A DNA stretch of 64,000 bases. Source: Trichinella spiralis (Eukaryota; Nematoda; Enoplea; Trichinellida; Trichinellidae). Shown here in pieces: positions 26,501 to 40,500 of this stretch. The notes beneath the pieces are model-generated. The model saw only the letters and a program-made list of their open reading frames with translations, made no database searches and was not told where the DNA came from. Numbering within the stretch: the stretch's first letter is position 1; each line of letters starts with the position of its first letter. The stretch is from the NCBI GenBank assembly GCA_000181795.3, contig CM012953.1, positions 9,848,282 through 9,912,281 on the forward strand, read 5' to 3'. The position numbers and the translations under genes are program-made.

Positions 26501-27507
26501 AGTAAATGGCAAAAATATTTGGTATAACAATGTAAATAATGATTATTGTTGTTATTAATAATATAATAATATCATCATTTTTCTTTAAGATTAAAAAAAT
26601 ATTTTTCTCATATTCATATAATTTAATTAATAAATTGGTTCAAAATAAAATGATAATCAGTCAGAATTTTCGTAAACAAGTTTTATTATTCTTCAGTTTA
26701 AATAGGTCTTCAAATAAATCAAATTTACGATTCAAAATGACGCTGTGGCTTTTCTAAATGCAACGTTATCTTGCGTTTCTGTGTCAGTTGTCGTCTTCCT
26801 CATAAGTTATAATTTATTTTAATTGCTTTTTACGCAAAAATTTAAATGAGCAAAATAATTTAGAAATTTGTTTCCTAATTTTGATTTGCTTTTTTTATCC
26901 CTTTTAAACGCGTCAAATCAAACTTTGACCAAGCTTTATCATTCTGTGACAAAACTTGCAATTATACTAAAATGTATGCAACGCAAAAATATGTTTGAAA
27001 AAGAAAAAAATCTGAAAGCGTGCACTCATGACATAATTATAAATAAATAACTCATTTCTAAATATATTCTTATCAATTATATTATTATAATTAATATTAT
27101 TTGCAAAAAACAGCTTCGTTTCAAAGTGTAAAAAAGCAACATATCACAAATTAATGCAAAACGCTAAGAAAAATTTTTATTCTTTTCATATGACATATTA
27201 TTCATTACATAACTTATTATATTAACGTAAAATCATTAAACTGAATTAAAATATCTCTAAAAAATCAACATCAATAAATTGTAAACAATATGTACAAATG
27301 TATTTATAATGGTACCTAATAACTGACCATTACAGTACAGTACAATACAATTTAAATTAAATTCATCTAAAAAATGTTTTAAGAATAATTTCCTAAAGTT
27401 AATTTATGAAAAACGAATGTTAATATTTCAAAATAAATATTATGCGGTTCACACTGACCTAATGGCAAAGTTGGTATTCTTCTTCATGATTGATACACCG
27501 GAAAAGT
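20522..27507. other. 7-kb gene-poor interval
   Basis: Mostly featureless AT-rich DNA. Microsatellites are CTT at 22311-22330 and TA at 22960-22976. Segments around 23020-24000 and 24700-25300 have more balanced composition and look like decayed repeat DNA, but no family could be assigned. A perfect 18-bp palindrome of CATATG/TATATA type is at 20275-20292. No gene is supported. Confidence 0.5.
22311..22330. repeat. (CTT)n microsatellite
   Basis: Near-perfect CTT run in intergenic DNA; it generates spurious Lys- or Phe-rich ORFs on both strands. Confidence 0.9.
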
Positions 27508-28443
27508 CTATTCCATCAGAGGCGTGCTGACAGATGAATTATTGCTCATTCGACCAGAATTCGTCAATGGCAAATAATCGATGCTATAATTTTTTCTGTG
27601 AATATTGTTTTCTATGATTTTTCGCGTGTGAATTTCATCGATCAGCTGTCTAATTTCATGTCGCAATATTATTAAGCCGATCACTCTCAAACACAGCACC
27701 AAATATGTAGAAAGGCTGAGGTAAAAGTCACGTTTGTCGTTCATCCATTCCAACAATGGCCGAACGCAGCCAAACTTGTAAGAATATTCCTTGGTGCAAT
27801 GTTTGAATTTGCTCGGACAACAGCTTGGTGGCAAAGAGCCGTTGATTAACGATTGACATGCAAATTCCATCGTCGTATAATCGCTTGGACGCTCAACGCC
27901 ACAACAGAAAAGGCCAGACTGGACCTCAGACCAGCGTTTGCAAAAATTTCTCACCTCATCTGATTTAATCTTGTCAGATGTGCTGTGATTACTCTTGTCC
28001 ATATAATAAATCAATTTATCATCAAGCGTCGAGATCACATTACTCCACCAGGACGTCGACACCACCGCGTAAGTGAGGTCGGCAACAATCAGGATTAAAA
28101 ATAGCACCCAAAACAAATAAAGGCATGCAATACGATCCGTCGATACGCCGTATATGCCTAAAATTAGATTCAGCATTTGAATGCTGATGCTGATGTAGAC
28201 GTAAATCCAATGCGGATCAGCAGGTTCGAATGGAAATAAATTCATCCAGTCTAGGTGACAAAAATAGTACGTGGAAACTGCCGACCCGCACAAGAATGGC
28301 AGCATCAGTATGCAATACCCGTAAAGCCAAATTCTGTAAGTTGGTGGCTTATGAAATGAATAGCCACCTAATTCTTGCTCTGCATCTAATCTGCTCTGTT
28401 GGCTGATCAATTGCGGAGGGCTAAAACTAACCCCGCGTTCCAT
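27508..28443 (-). CDS. Tetraspanin, single-exon ORF
   Basis: 311 aa from the ATG at 28443; an in-frame stop lies a few codons upstream, so this is the first possible start. Four membrane segments sit at about residues 39-61, 79-100, 106-128 and 240-260. The large extracellular loop (about 129-239) has the diagnostic CCG at 180-182, a PPSCC at 205-209 and a GC pair at 225-226, which is the usual tetraspanin disulfide set, with N-glycosylation sites at NHST and NGS. The C-terminal tail of about 50 residues is rich in basic and Asn/Ser residues. Tetraspanins organise receptor and adhesion complexes in plasma and endosomal membranes. The coding region has no intron, unlike the other genes here. 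A CTACAG directly before TTGATGG suggests a splice acceptor in the 5' UTR. Confidence 0.9.
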   Translation of the reverse strand: MERGVSFSPPQLISQQSRLDAEQELGGYSFHKPPTYRIWLYGYCILMLPFLCGSAVSTYYFCHLDWMNLFPFEPADPHWIYVYISISIQMLNLILGIYGVSTDRIACLYLFWVLFLILIVADLTYAVVSTSWWSNVISTLDDKLIYYMDKSNHSTSDKIKSDEVRNFCKRWSEVQSGLFCCGVERPSDYTTMEFACQSLINGSLPPSCCPSKFKHCTKEYSYKFGCVRPLLEWMNDKRDFYLSLSTYLVLCLRVIGLIILRHEIRQLIDEIHTRKIIENNIHRKNYSIDYLPLTNSGRMSNNSSVSTPLME

Positions 28444-28776
28444 CAACTGTAGCCCTGCTTAATTTTGATCATGTGAAAGCCAAAAGAAAAGACAAGCAAC
28501 AAACTAGGTAACCTGAGAACAGGTTGCTACCAAGAATCTAGTCTTAACACAAAAACTGGGTTTTGGTGATGTTTCGACTTCACAAATGTAATTTATTGTG
28601 ACAGTTTTCTATTCTAATGACAAGCATTAGTGAATGATTATTTTTGGACATGCGGCGTCTTTGATAGGGACATCTTCGACATCAGAATTCATGCAATTTA
28701 TTAATGTATGCGTCATTATTTTATGGCGAATGTTAAATTTTTGTATTGTCACACTTTGGCATACTATTTCATGTTA

Positions 28777-29523
28777 CAGTCAATCTTCAGAATTCGCAGT
28801 ATGCGCGTTCCGGCGGAACCGCAAATGTCAACTTTCCGCGAATACTTACCGCTTATATTCATACACCCCGCTGATGCCTTATAATCCTACGCAATTGTCT
28901 GAAAGCTGCAAGGAATAATATCACAGACCGTCTATTGATTTGCATGTTACATATTTATCCCGACTTATTTATTTTTTTATTTATTTGATTGAGTGTATAA
29001 CAGTGAAAATCATTGGTGTTCTTGCATGCAAGCTTGCCAGAAGCGGATGGTCTGCCCGGCGCATCTTTTATAAAAAACATTGTAACTGTAGTATTTACTT
29101 CACACATTACGTATTTACTCAAATTTTGCGTTATTCTCAGGCAATATTGGACTGTGCTATCATGAAAGCGGAAATTCTGCACTTCCAGACATGTCTGAAC
29201 TAGTTGACCAGTCAGATACAAGCGTCTGGAATTGCGGAACCGGTGCTGCCTTAAACTAACCTCCCGTTCTCAGCGCCTCCTTTCCCTTCACTCAAATGTT
29301 TTTATTTTTCATCTTAGCATTAGTAGAAAGTATTTAGCCTCCCAGTTTGGTTAAGTCATTATCACTACTGCTATGGAGTGCAAACTCATAAGCAGAAACA
29401 ACCTTGCACTGATCCTGCAGATCCCCAGCATACATACACACTAGAGTCTAAAAGTAGGATTCATTTTTGTGGCGGTTTTGAAATTCACGAATAATCAAAT
29501 CCGCGAATATTGAGGAATGACTG
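28777..29523. mobile_element. Non-autonomous Tigger/pogo-like element with TIRs
   Basis: The left end reads CAGTCAATCTTCAGAATTCG and the right end, reverse-complemented, CAGTCATTCCTCAATATTCG; about 20 of the first 25 positions agree. Both ends are flanked by TA (28775-28776 and 29524-29525), the target duplication of the Tc1/mariner/pogo superfamily, and the CAGTC...TTCGCGG pattern resembles Tigger ends. The interior, about 700 bp, shows no transposase, so it would need a helper. It inserted about 330 bp upstream of the tetraspanin start codon. Confidence 0.75.
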
Positions 29524-29525
29524 TA

Positions 29526-30401
29526 TAATTATTATTTACTTTAAAAAATTTAATTGAATGACAAATTTTTTTACCAATTATTCCGCTTTTGATATTTCAC
29601 TATAGATGATTTCACAATAAAAAACACTGAGTACAGCTTAACAGTATGAATTACACTTAAAATTATGAACGTAAGTATTAATGTATAATAACCGTCAGCT
29701 GTTGCAATCTATTTATAACAACGCAGAATTTTTATATGAATAAACTAACTTTTACATTTGTTAAGTATATAAATAATTATATATATAAATTCATAGAAAG
29801 TATATAAATTAAGTGAAATTTAGGTCAGAAATTATTACTTTAAAGCAGAAACTTTCGTTTTCTGCCCAATTTAGCAGCATGTCATACTGTAAACTATTTA
29901 AAATATGTGAAATAATAATCTAATAAAAATTTCGTGATTTACCTAGAATTGTATTTTTATTTTATGCAGTTCTCTAAAAGTACAACGATTTTTTCACTTT
30001 AGTAAAAAGTTTTGCCAATTAACATACTGTATTTAAAGATGCAGCTTAAAGCAAATCAATGTAGCATAATGCTTGCGCTTTGTTGGCACCAAAATTTATC
30101 ATTATTGTGAATTGCTCATTTTTTCTTGTGAAAACGTTATTTATTTGATATCATTATGATCTTTAAAATGTCAAATTAATTTTACGAAATGACATATTTA
30201 AAATAGTTTCTGCACATTTAAAGTTCACAATATATACATGTCTATATTTAGATTACAAGTTCATTTTAGGTTAAAATTAAGTTAAGAAGTAGGTGTAAAA
30301 TTATAAAATCATCATAGAACCAAGCTTATTACATTTAAATTGAAAATAGATTATAAAATTGGCAAAAAGTTGCTGATGAAGAAAAATTTGTATATTGTAA
30401 T
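29526..30401. other. AT-rich spacer between two Tigger-like elements
   Basis: No gene or repeat recognised. Confidence 0.5.
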
Positions 30402-30403
30402 TA

Positions 30404-31032
30404 CAGTTAAACTTGGTAAGTGCACATTTTTCTCAAGTGCCCAAGATTCTGGCGTAACAAAATTTCCTGTAGTCAATTATACAGTAAAATAATGGATAAT
30501 TTGGATAAATGTGCAACTTGGTTAAGTGCATCATTTTGGAAAACTGCACGCGATCTATAATAAATCTCGTTCACAATATATAGTCCTTAAGTGCACAATA
30601 GGCGCGTTTCCTGCCGCTTACGTTTATCATCAGCCATAACAACTATTGATACTCGGCAAAGATTTTTGATCGGTATATCAAAACGAGCACGCATATCACA
30701 GAAAACGTGAACTAACCCAAAGTCAAAACAACTACTGCTTACCCAGGAAGTTACTCACAAGGAAGCTGTCACAGCTCTGATAACAATTCAGTCATATTTT
30801 TACGAAAACAACATAAATCAGACAAACCTAGACTGACTTGAAGAGCACCTAGTAAAGCTGGTGCCACAAAGTACAATTTAAAACTACAGAATGAATGGGC
30901 ATTTTTTCGCATTCAACTTATTTATGCGTGTAAAGTTATTGCTCCTTTCAATTCCTCTGCATAATTCCCAACTTTGGATAAGTGCATGGAAATTCTTACC
31001 AAATTTCATGGGAACTTCACCAAGTTCGACTG
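30404..31032. mobile_element. Second non-autonomous Tigger-like element
   Basis: The left end is CAGTTAAACTTGGTAAGTGC after a TA; the right end reverse-complemented is CAGTCGAACTTGGTGAAGTT. The shared core CAGT..AACTTGGT.AAGT and the internal AACTTGGTTAAGTGCA-type copies are typical of Tigger-like ends. The right-hand TA is not preserved, so the copy is older or damaged there. No transposase is visible in 629 bp. Its terminal repeats differ from those of the element at 28777-29523, so it belongs to another family. Confidence 0.6.
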
Positions 31033-34000
31033 AACTTGTAATTACTGGCTGTATTTTACAAATAAAATGCATTACTTTAGTTTAGCTTGTTTTTCAAATG
31101 AAATTGATTAATTACAAATAGCTAAAGAATTCTGGCAATGATCCACGCAAAAGAGAATGATAAATCAGTAATAAGTATGCTCAGTTGCACACAAAGTTGA
31201 ACTGCTATAAGAAAAAATACTATTCATTACCTAAGCATCTACAGATATGGTTAATTGCATGCAGTTCGATTCTAAAATTTTACTGGTTAATTACTTTAAG
31301 AATAATTTAATAGCAGTTATTAATATGTTGGCTGTTTCTGAACAAAATTTAATGATGAGTGTTGTTTAAAATCATCTGAAAAAGAAAAAAATTAGAAGAA
31401 GGTATTAAATCATTAATTTAACGCAAAATATCACTTATTTAAAGTTGCGTATCATGTAAAAAATGACATTATGGATGGATAACCATTTTTTATCTCAAAA
31501 AACTGTTTTTCTCAAAATGATGCAAGCATTCTTGAGATATTAGTCGTTTGTGAGTTCCTGTTGTTCACTAAAATAAATTTCCAAGCATAATGAAAATTAA
31601 CTGGAAAGCTTAATAGCGTGCCTCCCGTAAACTTATTTTAAAAATCTTAAAAGCGGTTGAAGTACTCTCTAACTGCAATATGGCACTATCATTCATAAAT
31701 GTTTGTGTAGGTAAAAAGATTTTTGAAAATTTCCAATAATTGATTTCAATTTCAGAACTTATGTCATATATGAGAAAAATGAAGATATCATCACCTGTAT
31801 TTCCAAACATTAAATAAAGTTATATTCCAAAAAACAAAAGTTGGAAGTAAAGTAAGCGTAATAATCAAAAGCTAGAAATTACTATTTAAACTTTAGATTT
31901 TAAAGATATTCTAAAGAAAATTAAGTAAAAAGTGCAGAAAGTTCATTATATTTATAATACACATTATGAAAATTTTAATTAATAACGTTTTTTTATTATT
32001 CACTTTATAAGTAAATTAATTGTTCTCTGCGGAGCAAATTTAAAAATTTAACTTTTTACTTCTTACTGCATTTTTATGAGGGATCATTCTTAAAAACACA
32101 ACTGTTAGACATAGTAAAAAATATGTTTAAAATCAAAAAATTAAATTTCATTTCTTTCCGCATTACATTGCTTTTGAGACGCGTGATTATAAGTTAAATT
32201 TAAGTAAAAACTCAGTTATGCAATGAAATTTCTACAACAAAATTTAATTTACAATAAAAAAATTTTTTTATGAAGTTTCAAATAAAAGTATGCGACATGA
32301 AAATAAATTACAACATGCTTCCTACATATATGATATATGAGGTAATGTAATATTAATTTTTTCCAACTTTCATTGTTTACAAATTTATTGACAATGGTGA
32401 AATCAGTCGGTAAAATTTTAATGGATCGTGCTTTCACAATGTTTAGAAAACATGCTTGAATATAAATTATCAGTTTTGCATCACCAAGTATGATAAATTG
32501 CTTAAAATCTAAAATACAAAGCAAACATTATGGTGTAACTCAATGAATTTTCTACTGTCATCAAAAACAGGCTCGATGCATTTAATCAAAAAAACTCTAA
32601 TTTATCTGTTTTTTATGAGATTGATGAACTGCTAATATGTCAATAATCACTCATGTGCTATGCAGTAATTTTTTGTAATTTATTTAAGTATTTTCATGAA
32701 ATTTAATTAACATTTAAAACTATGCAATTATTATAACATCAAAATGATTCTTTCATAAAAACTTATCAAATAATTAACAATTACAATGAAGCTATTTTCT
32801 GAGAGATATTTTCAAACTTTTGTTTGAAAGTAAATTTTTACTTAAAAATATTCTTTTTTAAGAACATTTTAAAATGTTTAGAAATTATATTTAGTTCAAA
32901 AAGTAACGCAATATTTGTTTTAAGACTTTGCTTTCTTTTTCTTTTTTGAAATGTAAAGTTGTCAGTTAGTTGTTGTTTTTGTTAATGAAGCATTTATTGT
33001 AGAACATAATGCTTATTAAATATAATTAATCAGCAAACATCTTTTATAATAAATAACTATAATTTTTGTATGAAGCACTAAAAATACAATTCTGTGGAGA
33101 TGAATGGATCAGTACAAACGTGGCATTTACTGTAACTTTATAGCAATAAAATTTCATTCAAATAATGCAAAGAATTTTGCTAGGTGGAATGCATAATTTA
33201 TTTACATATGCAATAGCTGCATTAAAAATCAGCCTTGGAAAAGTAAACAAAAAACAACATAATGATTACATTGAACTCTTAACCATACCATTACGTTTAT
33301 TGTGCTCACAGCAATACAAAATTCACCTATGTACATAGATATTGCTATTAATATTCAATGCAAATGGCGAAAGTAAGTTTTAATATTAAATATTTTAAAA
33401 AGCTTTCAATACATTTGAGTAAATATTCACTGACTGTATACATACATATTAATATTTATATACACATTCATTTATGTTTAAGTTTTAAATTGTTATAAAC
33501 CACTGTTGTTGAGCAATGATAATATATTTATATATTACGCAGTACAGTCTGAATCTCAGAAAAGTATGCGAATTCAGTAGATTTTGACATTTGATAAAGT
33601 GTCAGCGTTTGAAAGAAATTTAAAAGGATTGCTGATTTATTGATGGTTGTGATGGATGATTTAATGCACATTTTTACAATATTACAATACTTATTTTTTG
33701 ATTATTTCTATAAAAATCAAAAAATTGTTTTCACATCTTTGAAAACTATAAATCAAATGATATGATGAAAAACTAGTAAAATTCATGCTACAAATATTAT
33801 CTTATCTAAAAGTGTTACGTTGATTACGTCATTGTACCTAATGTTACACTATTAAAGGAAATTTTTGCTTTGATTGTTTTGAAAATGGATGATATGGAAA
33901 TCTATTCAAAAAGAAATAATTATATATTTTAAATAAAAATATGAAGCACCTGCTAACTTCATTGATTCATTAGACGTTTCAGAGCATCACAAACTAAGCA

Positions 34001-37000
34001 GTTGCAAGACAAAATTGGAAAATAAATCTATTCCATAATCTGATTTGCATATTTCAGTTGAAATGATGTTTTACTAAATTTTACAGAATTCAGCTTAATG
34101 GACAAATAAATTGCAATCATGTAATAATCACGAGCATGTCTATCAATCAAACTGCAAACATTTATACGAAATACTAAATTTCAAAAGCAAATCATAAAAA
34201 CACAAAATTATTGTTATTGTCTTAATTATTTTCATTTCGAACAATAAAAGTTTTATGTATAAAATTATTATAAACATTTAAAATCCAACTGTTGGACGAA
34301 GCAAAAATTAAAATAACCTTTCTAAAATAACATTTTATACTCAGTTATGTACTACTGTCAGGTAAATTTATAGACAGCATGCTGTATAATATTTTATGAA
34401 TTATTCAATCAAAGTTTAAAATTGAATATCTATTAGTCATTGTATTAGTAATTCATTTAAGCATGTGCATATATATTTACGTATATGTACCTCAGTTATA
34501 AATAGCCTAAAATAAACGCTGAAAATAGCTGTTCATAAAATAGCATATGTAAAACTTGTTGAGATTTTCGAACTAAATTCGACTAATCATTGCAGTAGTT
34601 TTTATAATGTAAAAAGCATATCATACTACACTATTTTTTAATGTAAAGTTTTGCACATATTTTGCCTTAATTATAATTTCAGATTTATATTTACATTACA
34701 TTTCCGGTATAAACAAATTATAAAGATTTGCATATTAGCAGTATGCATCATGTCACAATATTATTGAACTGATTATATAAACGATTCTGGTCAAAAAAAT
34801 GGATAGAAGACAACATTCATAATTGAATAATATCATAAGTTGTTTTGTAATAAAAATTATTCTGCTAACATGTTACATAAAGTATTTAGTGAATTTGACT
34901 GGTGATAAAGTAATAGTCATTAATTAATATAAGCAATGCATAATACATGCATTCATAATGTGGTTTTCAGGAACACAGGCATGTATTGTTGTGAAATGCT
35001 AAAGTGCATTTTCACCGAAGAAACTTAGAGAAAATAGTTTCAAGATTTAGTTCATATGAAAACTGTTAATCAAATGTGAAGAAAATGAAATAAAATGAAC
35101 AACTGAAATGGTTTAATGAAAAATGAAATAATTCCATACTATGCTAGTAAATTTATTCATACTACTCATAAAATGTTTCAATGCCTGCTATGAAAATAAG
35201 CTTCTGAAAAATGTCAATAACGGTCAGTTAATTTTCCATCCTTTCTAATCTGAATATACGATTGTCGTTTTAAGCAAGAATGCAAACAGCATTTTCAATT
35301 TTTATCTAAATTCAGCGATTAAATTCCGCTTCTGAAACAAACAAATGGCTTGTTTTTCAGTTTTGTTCATTAATTTTAATTGAAAAAAATTGATTGAAGA
35401 ATGTTAAAAAAAGAAAATCATCTTTGAAATTGTTGTTGTTTGAATTTTTTGAAATAGCTATGTCAATATTCTGTTAATTTTCACGTTGTCACAAAAAGTT
35501 ATCAGAACGGAAATTCGATTCGGTAATTCTATTGATACAGATTACTGATAAACAGCATAATAATAATAATATGATTATGATGACATCCATCCTTTATACA
35601 GGATGTAAATTTCAAAATATTTTTTGATTATAATAAATAAAGCAAAATTTCAAATGAACAACAACTGAATGAATAAACTGGTCAGTATCGGTTTGGGGAA
35701 AAAAGTAAAGCAGGAGCAGCAACAACAGTAGCGTGTTGTTGCCTGTAAAATAATACTATTGTCACGTTTGTAGTTTAGCATCCGCAATCTTTTGACAACA
35801 GCGCGTGCTGTATGCTCTGTCTGCTGTATTAGTTGCAGCTTGTTGGACGTCAGTCACCTTGTTGTCTGTCATTCAGAGATTCTACGATAAAGCAGTTGTT
35901 TTCCAAAACATTTCACTTCCCTTTGTCTTCACGAAATGGAAGAAGAATAAATTTATTCAACTTTCTGCCACAATCTTTGATCCGGCGTCATCGTCTCTGA
36001 TCCCTCCTGCTTCAATTGCTTGCTGCTATTCACAACTTTCATAATTAGCTACTTTGCTTTTGGCTGCTTGTTTGTTTGCTTGAAAATCATCTTTCATCAA
36101 CCAGTACTTCTTTGATAACAAAAAAAAAGAAAAATTTTGTAAGATTCCATTTTATTACTTTTTATATTTCAATAATCTCTTCTTTTTTGAATCTTCAACT
36201 TCACGTTAATAAAGTCCATTTCATTCAATCAACTAGTGAAAATTGATTTCGTTGAAATGATTTTTATTCAGATTTATTCAAACGTGCTAAATATACACAT
36301 ATAATGCTGAATGAATAAAATGATAAATATTTTGCGCTTCTCTATTTATACATTTTATTTTAAAAGTGGTACTTCACGATTGTGAACAATAAACTGAGAA
36401 CATATGATAGAAAGTTATTTGAAATTGTAGTCGATTTTAATGAAAAATTTTTATTTTTCATAAATCTCACATTGTTTCAAATTTATCTAAAAATAAGCAA
36501 TGATAAAAATTGTAATTTTTTGTCTCAAACTTTTTGAACATTCTTCTTTTTCCACTAACTTGAACAGGTAATGTCTCAATTTGATCACTTCAAAAATCGT
36601 TACATTTGCTGTCATCATTTTTTCTTATCAATCTATAAAACTGGTGAAAAATATTTCCCATATCGCAAATATTGTTAACATCATTTTGCCTGTCAAAACT
36701 GACTGGCAAAATTTCCTTGTACTAGTGAAGTCTTCATTCGATTTTTGATCAACCTGATCATTATATATTTAATCCTCGTGAAAGGTCACTTTTCGTTTCA
36801 GTTGATTTAAATTGTTAATGCAAAAATTGACACCCAACTACTGCTGAATTCAGTTCATCACAGTTTTGCATCTTCAATAAGGAGACGAGACTGGAATTTG
36901 GTCGAAATATTTCCATTCAAAATTAATTCTTTCCACTTATCTCACCAATACTGCAGAGTATTTTAAAATTTACCTGTGAAAAAAAACTACAATTAAATTG

Positions 37001-37568
37001 AAAGAGAAATTAAAATTCATTAAATTACACAATTAACACGCTTTTCGCTTTTGAACCAGTTTTGCATTTTCATTGGCCATTGACATTTTACTCTTTTTTT
37101 ATTAACAATTCATTTCCTTTTCTAATTTAAGCTACATTATTAAATTAATAACTGCAAATAACACTGGCAGATTATATGCTATTCAACACTGTATGCATGA
37201 GATTTTTTTCAACTTATTATTATTATTTAATACAACTTTTTTTTCACAAAACTTTTACAAAAACGGCATTTAACATTAGCTTATTGTTATCACAAACTTT
37301 TCATTATAAATGATCACATATCGAATATTCTTTAAATATGATGAATCACAAACTATTTAAAAAAACAACATAAATTTTTGAGGTATTTTTATTGTATAAT
37401 AAATGTTATAAAATTTTGATTTGATATGAATAACAACAGCTTAAATTATACTGTAAACATGTAAGAATGAAAATATTCACAAACGTATTTGTGCAAGGTG
37501 TACTTTTTACCTTTCCATCAATTCCACCCTCACAAGCAATAACAGTTTGTCATATGGATTCATTTTAG
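31033..37568. other. 6.5-kb gene-poor interval upstream of the SLC12 gene
   Basis: AT-rich and largely featureless. A segment at about 35690-36060 is less AT-rich and includes a 79-codon plus-strand ORF (35805-36044) with an N-terminal hydrophobic stretch but no domain I know. It may instead be a promoter or 5' UTR exon for the SLC12 gene. Nothing else is supported. Confidence 0.45.
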
Positions 37569-37581
37569 AAATCAATTTTCA

Positions 37582-40500
37582 ATGCAAAGCGAATCTGGTA
37601 AAGAAAACACTGCCTCAGGGATAATATCCAAAGAAGCAGAATTGCAAGCATCACCTGAAGCGAAATCTACATCCGCTGAATTGCAAAAATCTTCTGGAAC
37701 AAATTCAGATTCAGAAAATGAGCAAATACCAGCGAACAATCGAAATTTGCCCGCAACTGAACCTATGCCTCATCTGCAAAATTATGCTGACAAAGATGTT
37801 CATCATTTCACAAATTCAAATTTGAAAAAACGCCCAAGTTTGAGCCAGCTTCATTCCGACTCTGTAATCTATCTTGATAATATAATAGATCGTGTAAGTA
37901 TTATTTTGAAATAATAACGCAGTTTCTGATTCTTGATATAACTTTGATATAACATTATTTATAGCTAAAAAATTTTAATTCATTTAATGTTAAATGTATT
38001 ATAGAAACAAGAAGTTCCACATCTTGATGGCAAGCAAACAAAAAAGGTGCAACAAAAGTTGGGCTGGATTGAAGGTGTATTAGTAAGTAACAAAAACTGT
38101 ATATTCGACAAGCAGTCAGAGTAGAGTGGTTGATTTTAGATAAGAAGTTCATTGAGCGTTTTTGGAGTAATATTTTATTTACGCTTGACATGGATTGGTG
38201 CACAAGCGGGCATTGCTTTGGGAAGCATAATCATCGTTTTGAGTTCATTAATAGGATTGCTTACTGCATTGTCACTTTCGGCATTGTGCACAAATGGTCG
38301 AGTTCAAAGCGGTAAGTTCAGGAAAAACACAAAAAACGCTTGCATTCTGAAGAATTTAATCATTTCAGGCGGTGTATATTATATTGTATCTAGAACTTTG
38401 GGGCCTGAATTTGGAGGTAGTATTGGAATTATTTTTTGCCTTGCCAACGTTACTGCCACAGCAATAACTATAACTGGCTTTGCGGAAACAGTCGTTTCAC
38501 TTATGGGAGTAAGTAAAATGAAGATGCTTGTTCAAATTTAATCATTCGACTGATTATTTATTAGCGATTCCATACTCAACTAATTGATGGAGAAATAATG
38601 GACATCCGAATCATTGGATGGATAACTGGATGTGTGCTTTTGATGATAGTTTTTACAGGCGTTAATTTTGAAGCGAAAGCACAAATAGTTCTTATGGTTG
38701 TATTAGTCGCCTCAGTTTTGAACTATTACATAGGAACATTCATTCCCATCAGCGAAGAGCAGATGGCACGGGGTGTGACAGGCTATGACAGAAATACACT
38801 GAAAAGCAACTTTTTTCCTGATTGGCGTGGTGAAGATTTTTTCAGCATTCTTGCCATTTATTTTCCAGCTGTAGCAGGTTTTATGGCTGGAGCGAACATC
38901 TCTGGAGATTTGAAACATCCTGAATCAGCTATTCCCAAAGGAACCTTGTGGTCGATGCTAATTACTGGAGGAATTTATTTGAGTGTGCTCTGGGTTACAG
39001 GTTCTACTGTATTAAGGTAAGATAATATTAATTATTAATGAACAGTTTTATATTTCTGATGAACATACACTTTTGTTTTTTTCAAAAGCCTCTCTTATAA
39101 ACCCTAATTACACGAAACTTGCTAAAGCTGTCGAATAAAGTGCATAATGTACAATTTTTAAACTTCCATTTAAACTTTTCAAGTTACCTTTTTCTGTCTA
39201 TAATTTTTTTGATACAAACTAGTAGTCTTGTTCAAAATATAAATTAATATAAATGTTTTAATTTTTTGTAAAAATAAAAAAGTGAAATGAATATAAAAGT
39301 GAACAAATGATTTTTAATAACTGATTGTACATTAGAGATGCGTCTGGTTCAATTGAAGATTTAAGAGATGGAACGTTGACAGACTGTGCCGCAAATTTTA
39401 CATGTTTGTATGGAACTCAGAATTCCTATGAGGTATTTTGATAAGTAAAATATGATAATTTGCAATAAATTCTGAATTTATAATTTCAATATAGTAAATT
39501 TTGACTAGAGTTTAGAATATAAATGATAAACTGTAAAAATTGAACATGAACATGGACTGTTGTACATATACTAAAATTTCTTAACCAAATAATAATTAAA
39601 ATTTTTATTCTTTAACTTTAAATTAAGTATTTTTTAAAGTAAAATATTTCTTTCTATATTTTTATCATAAAACAGATTGATATTTGTTTAATTTAACAAA
39701 AAGATTTTACTAAATGTTTGAAATGAAATTAGTAACTTTTCATAAATTAATGAATAATTAATAAATTCATTGAATATTAATATTTTATATTAATAATAAT
39801 AAAATATTTGTATTTTTGGAATTATCATTTCAGTTTATAAAGAAAAACAACATTAAGTAATGTAAAAGACTGTTTAGGTTTTGGAACTTGAAGGTGCATG
39901 GGGTCCATTAGTAACAGCCGGGATCTTTGCTGCCAGCCTGAGTTCAGCTCTCGGAGCTATGATATCAGGTCCTAAACTTTTTCAGGTAAAAATTCCATTA
40001 TTCAATTACTTTCTAATTGCATTGCTTTTGGTTTAAGGCAGTGGCTAAAGACAAACTATTTCCAAAAATTGAATTTTTTGCGGAGGGTCATGGTCGAAAT
40101 AAGGAACCTAGACGTGCTATTGTCCTTTTGTTTGCTATCAGTATGGCAATTATTGGAATAGGTATATTGTCTTCCAAAATAAAATGCATATACTCTTGTT
40201 ATGTACTTTGCTTTAGGCCAAATCAATATTATTGCACCAATAATAAGCAATTTTTTCATGGCTACCTACGCTTTGATCAACTACGCTTGTTTTGATGCTT
40301 CTTTTGCAAAAGCACCTGGTTTTCGACCATCATTTACTTTTTATAACAAGTGGATGTCACTTATTGGAGCACTAATTTGTTTTGGTTTCATGTTTTTAAT
40401 AAACTGGTGGGCAGCTTTGATTACTACTGCATTTGCAATAATGCTTTACGTGTATCTCTTGCGAAGAAAGCCAGGTCAGTTACATTCAAACAAATTATTT

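Noticed and set aside
35805-36044. 79-codon plus-strand ORF with a hydrophobic start
   Set aside because: No domain and no in-phase link to the SLC12 exons; could be 5' UTR sequence, so not called as a gene.
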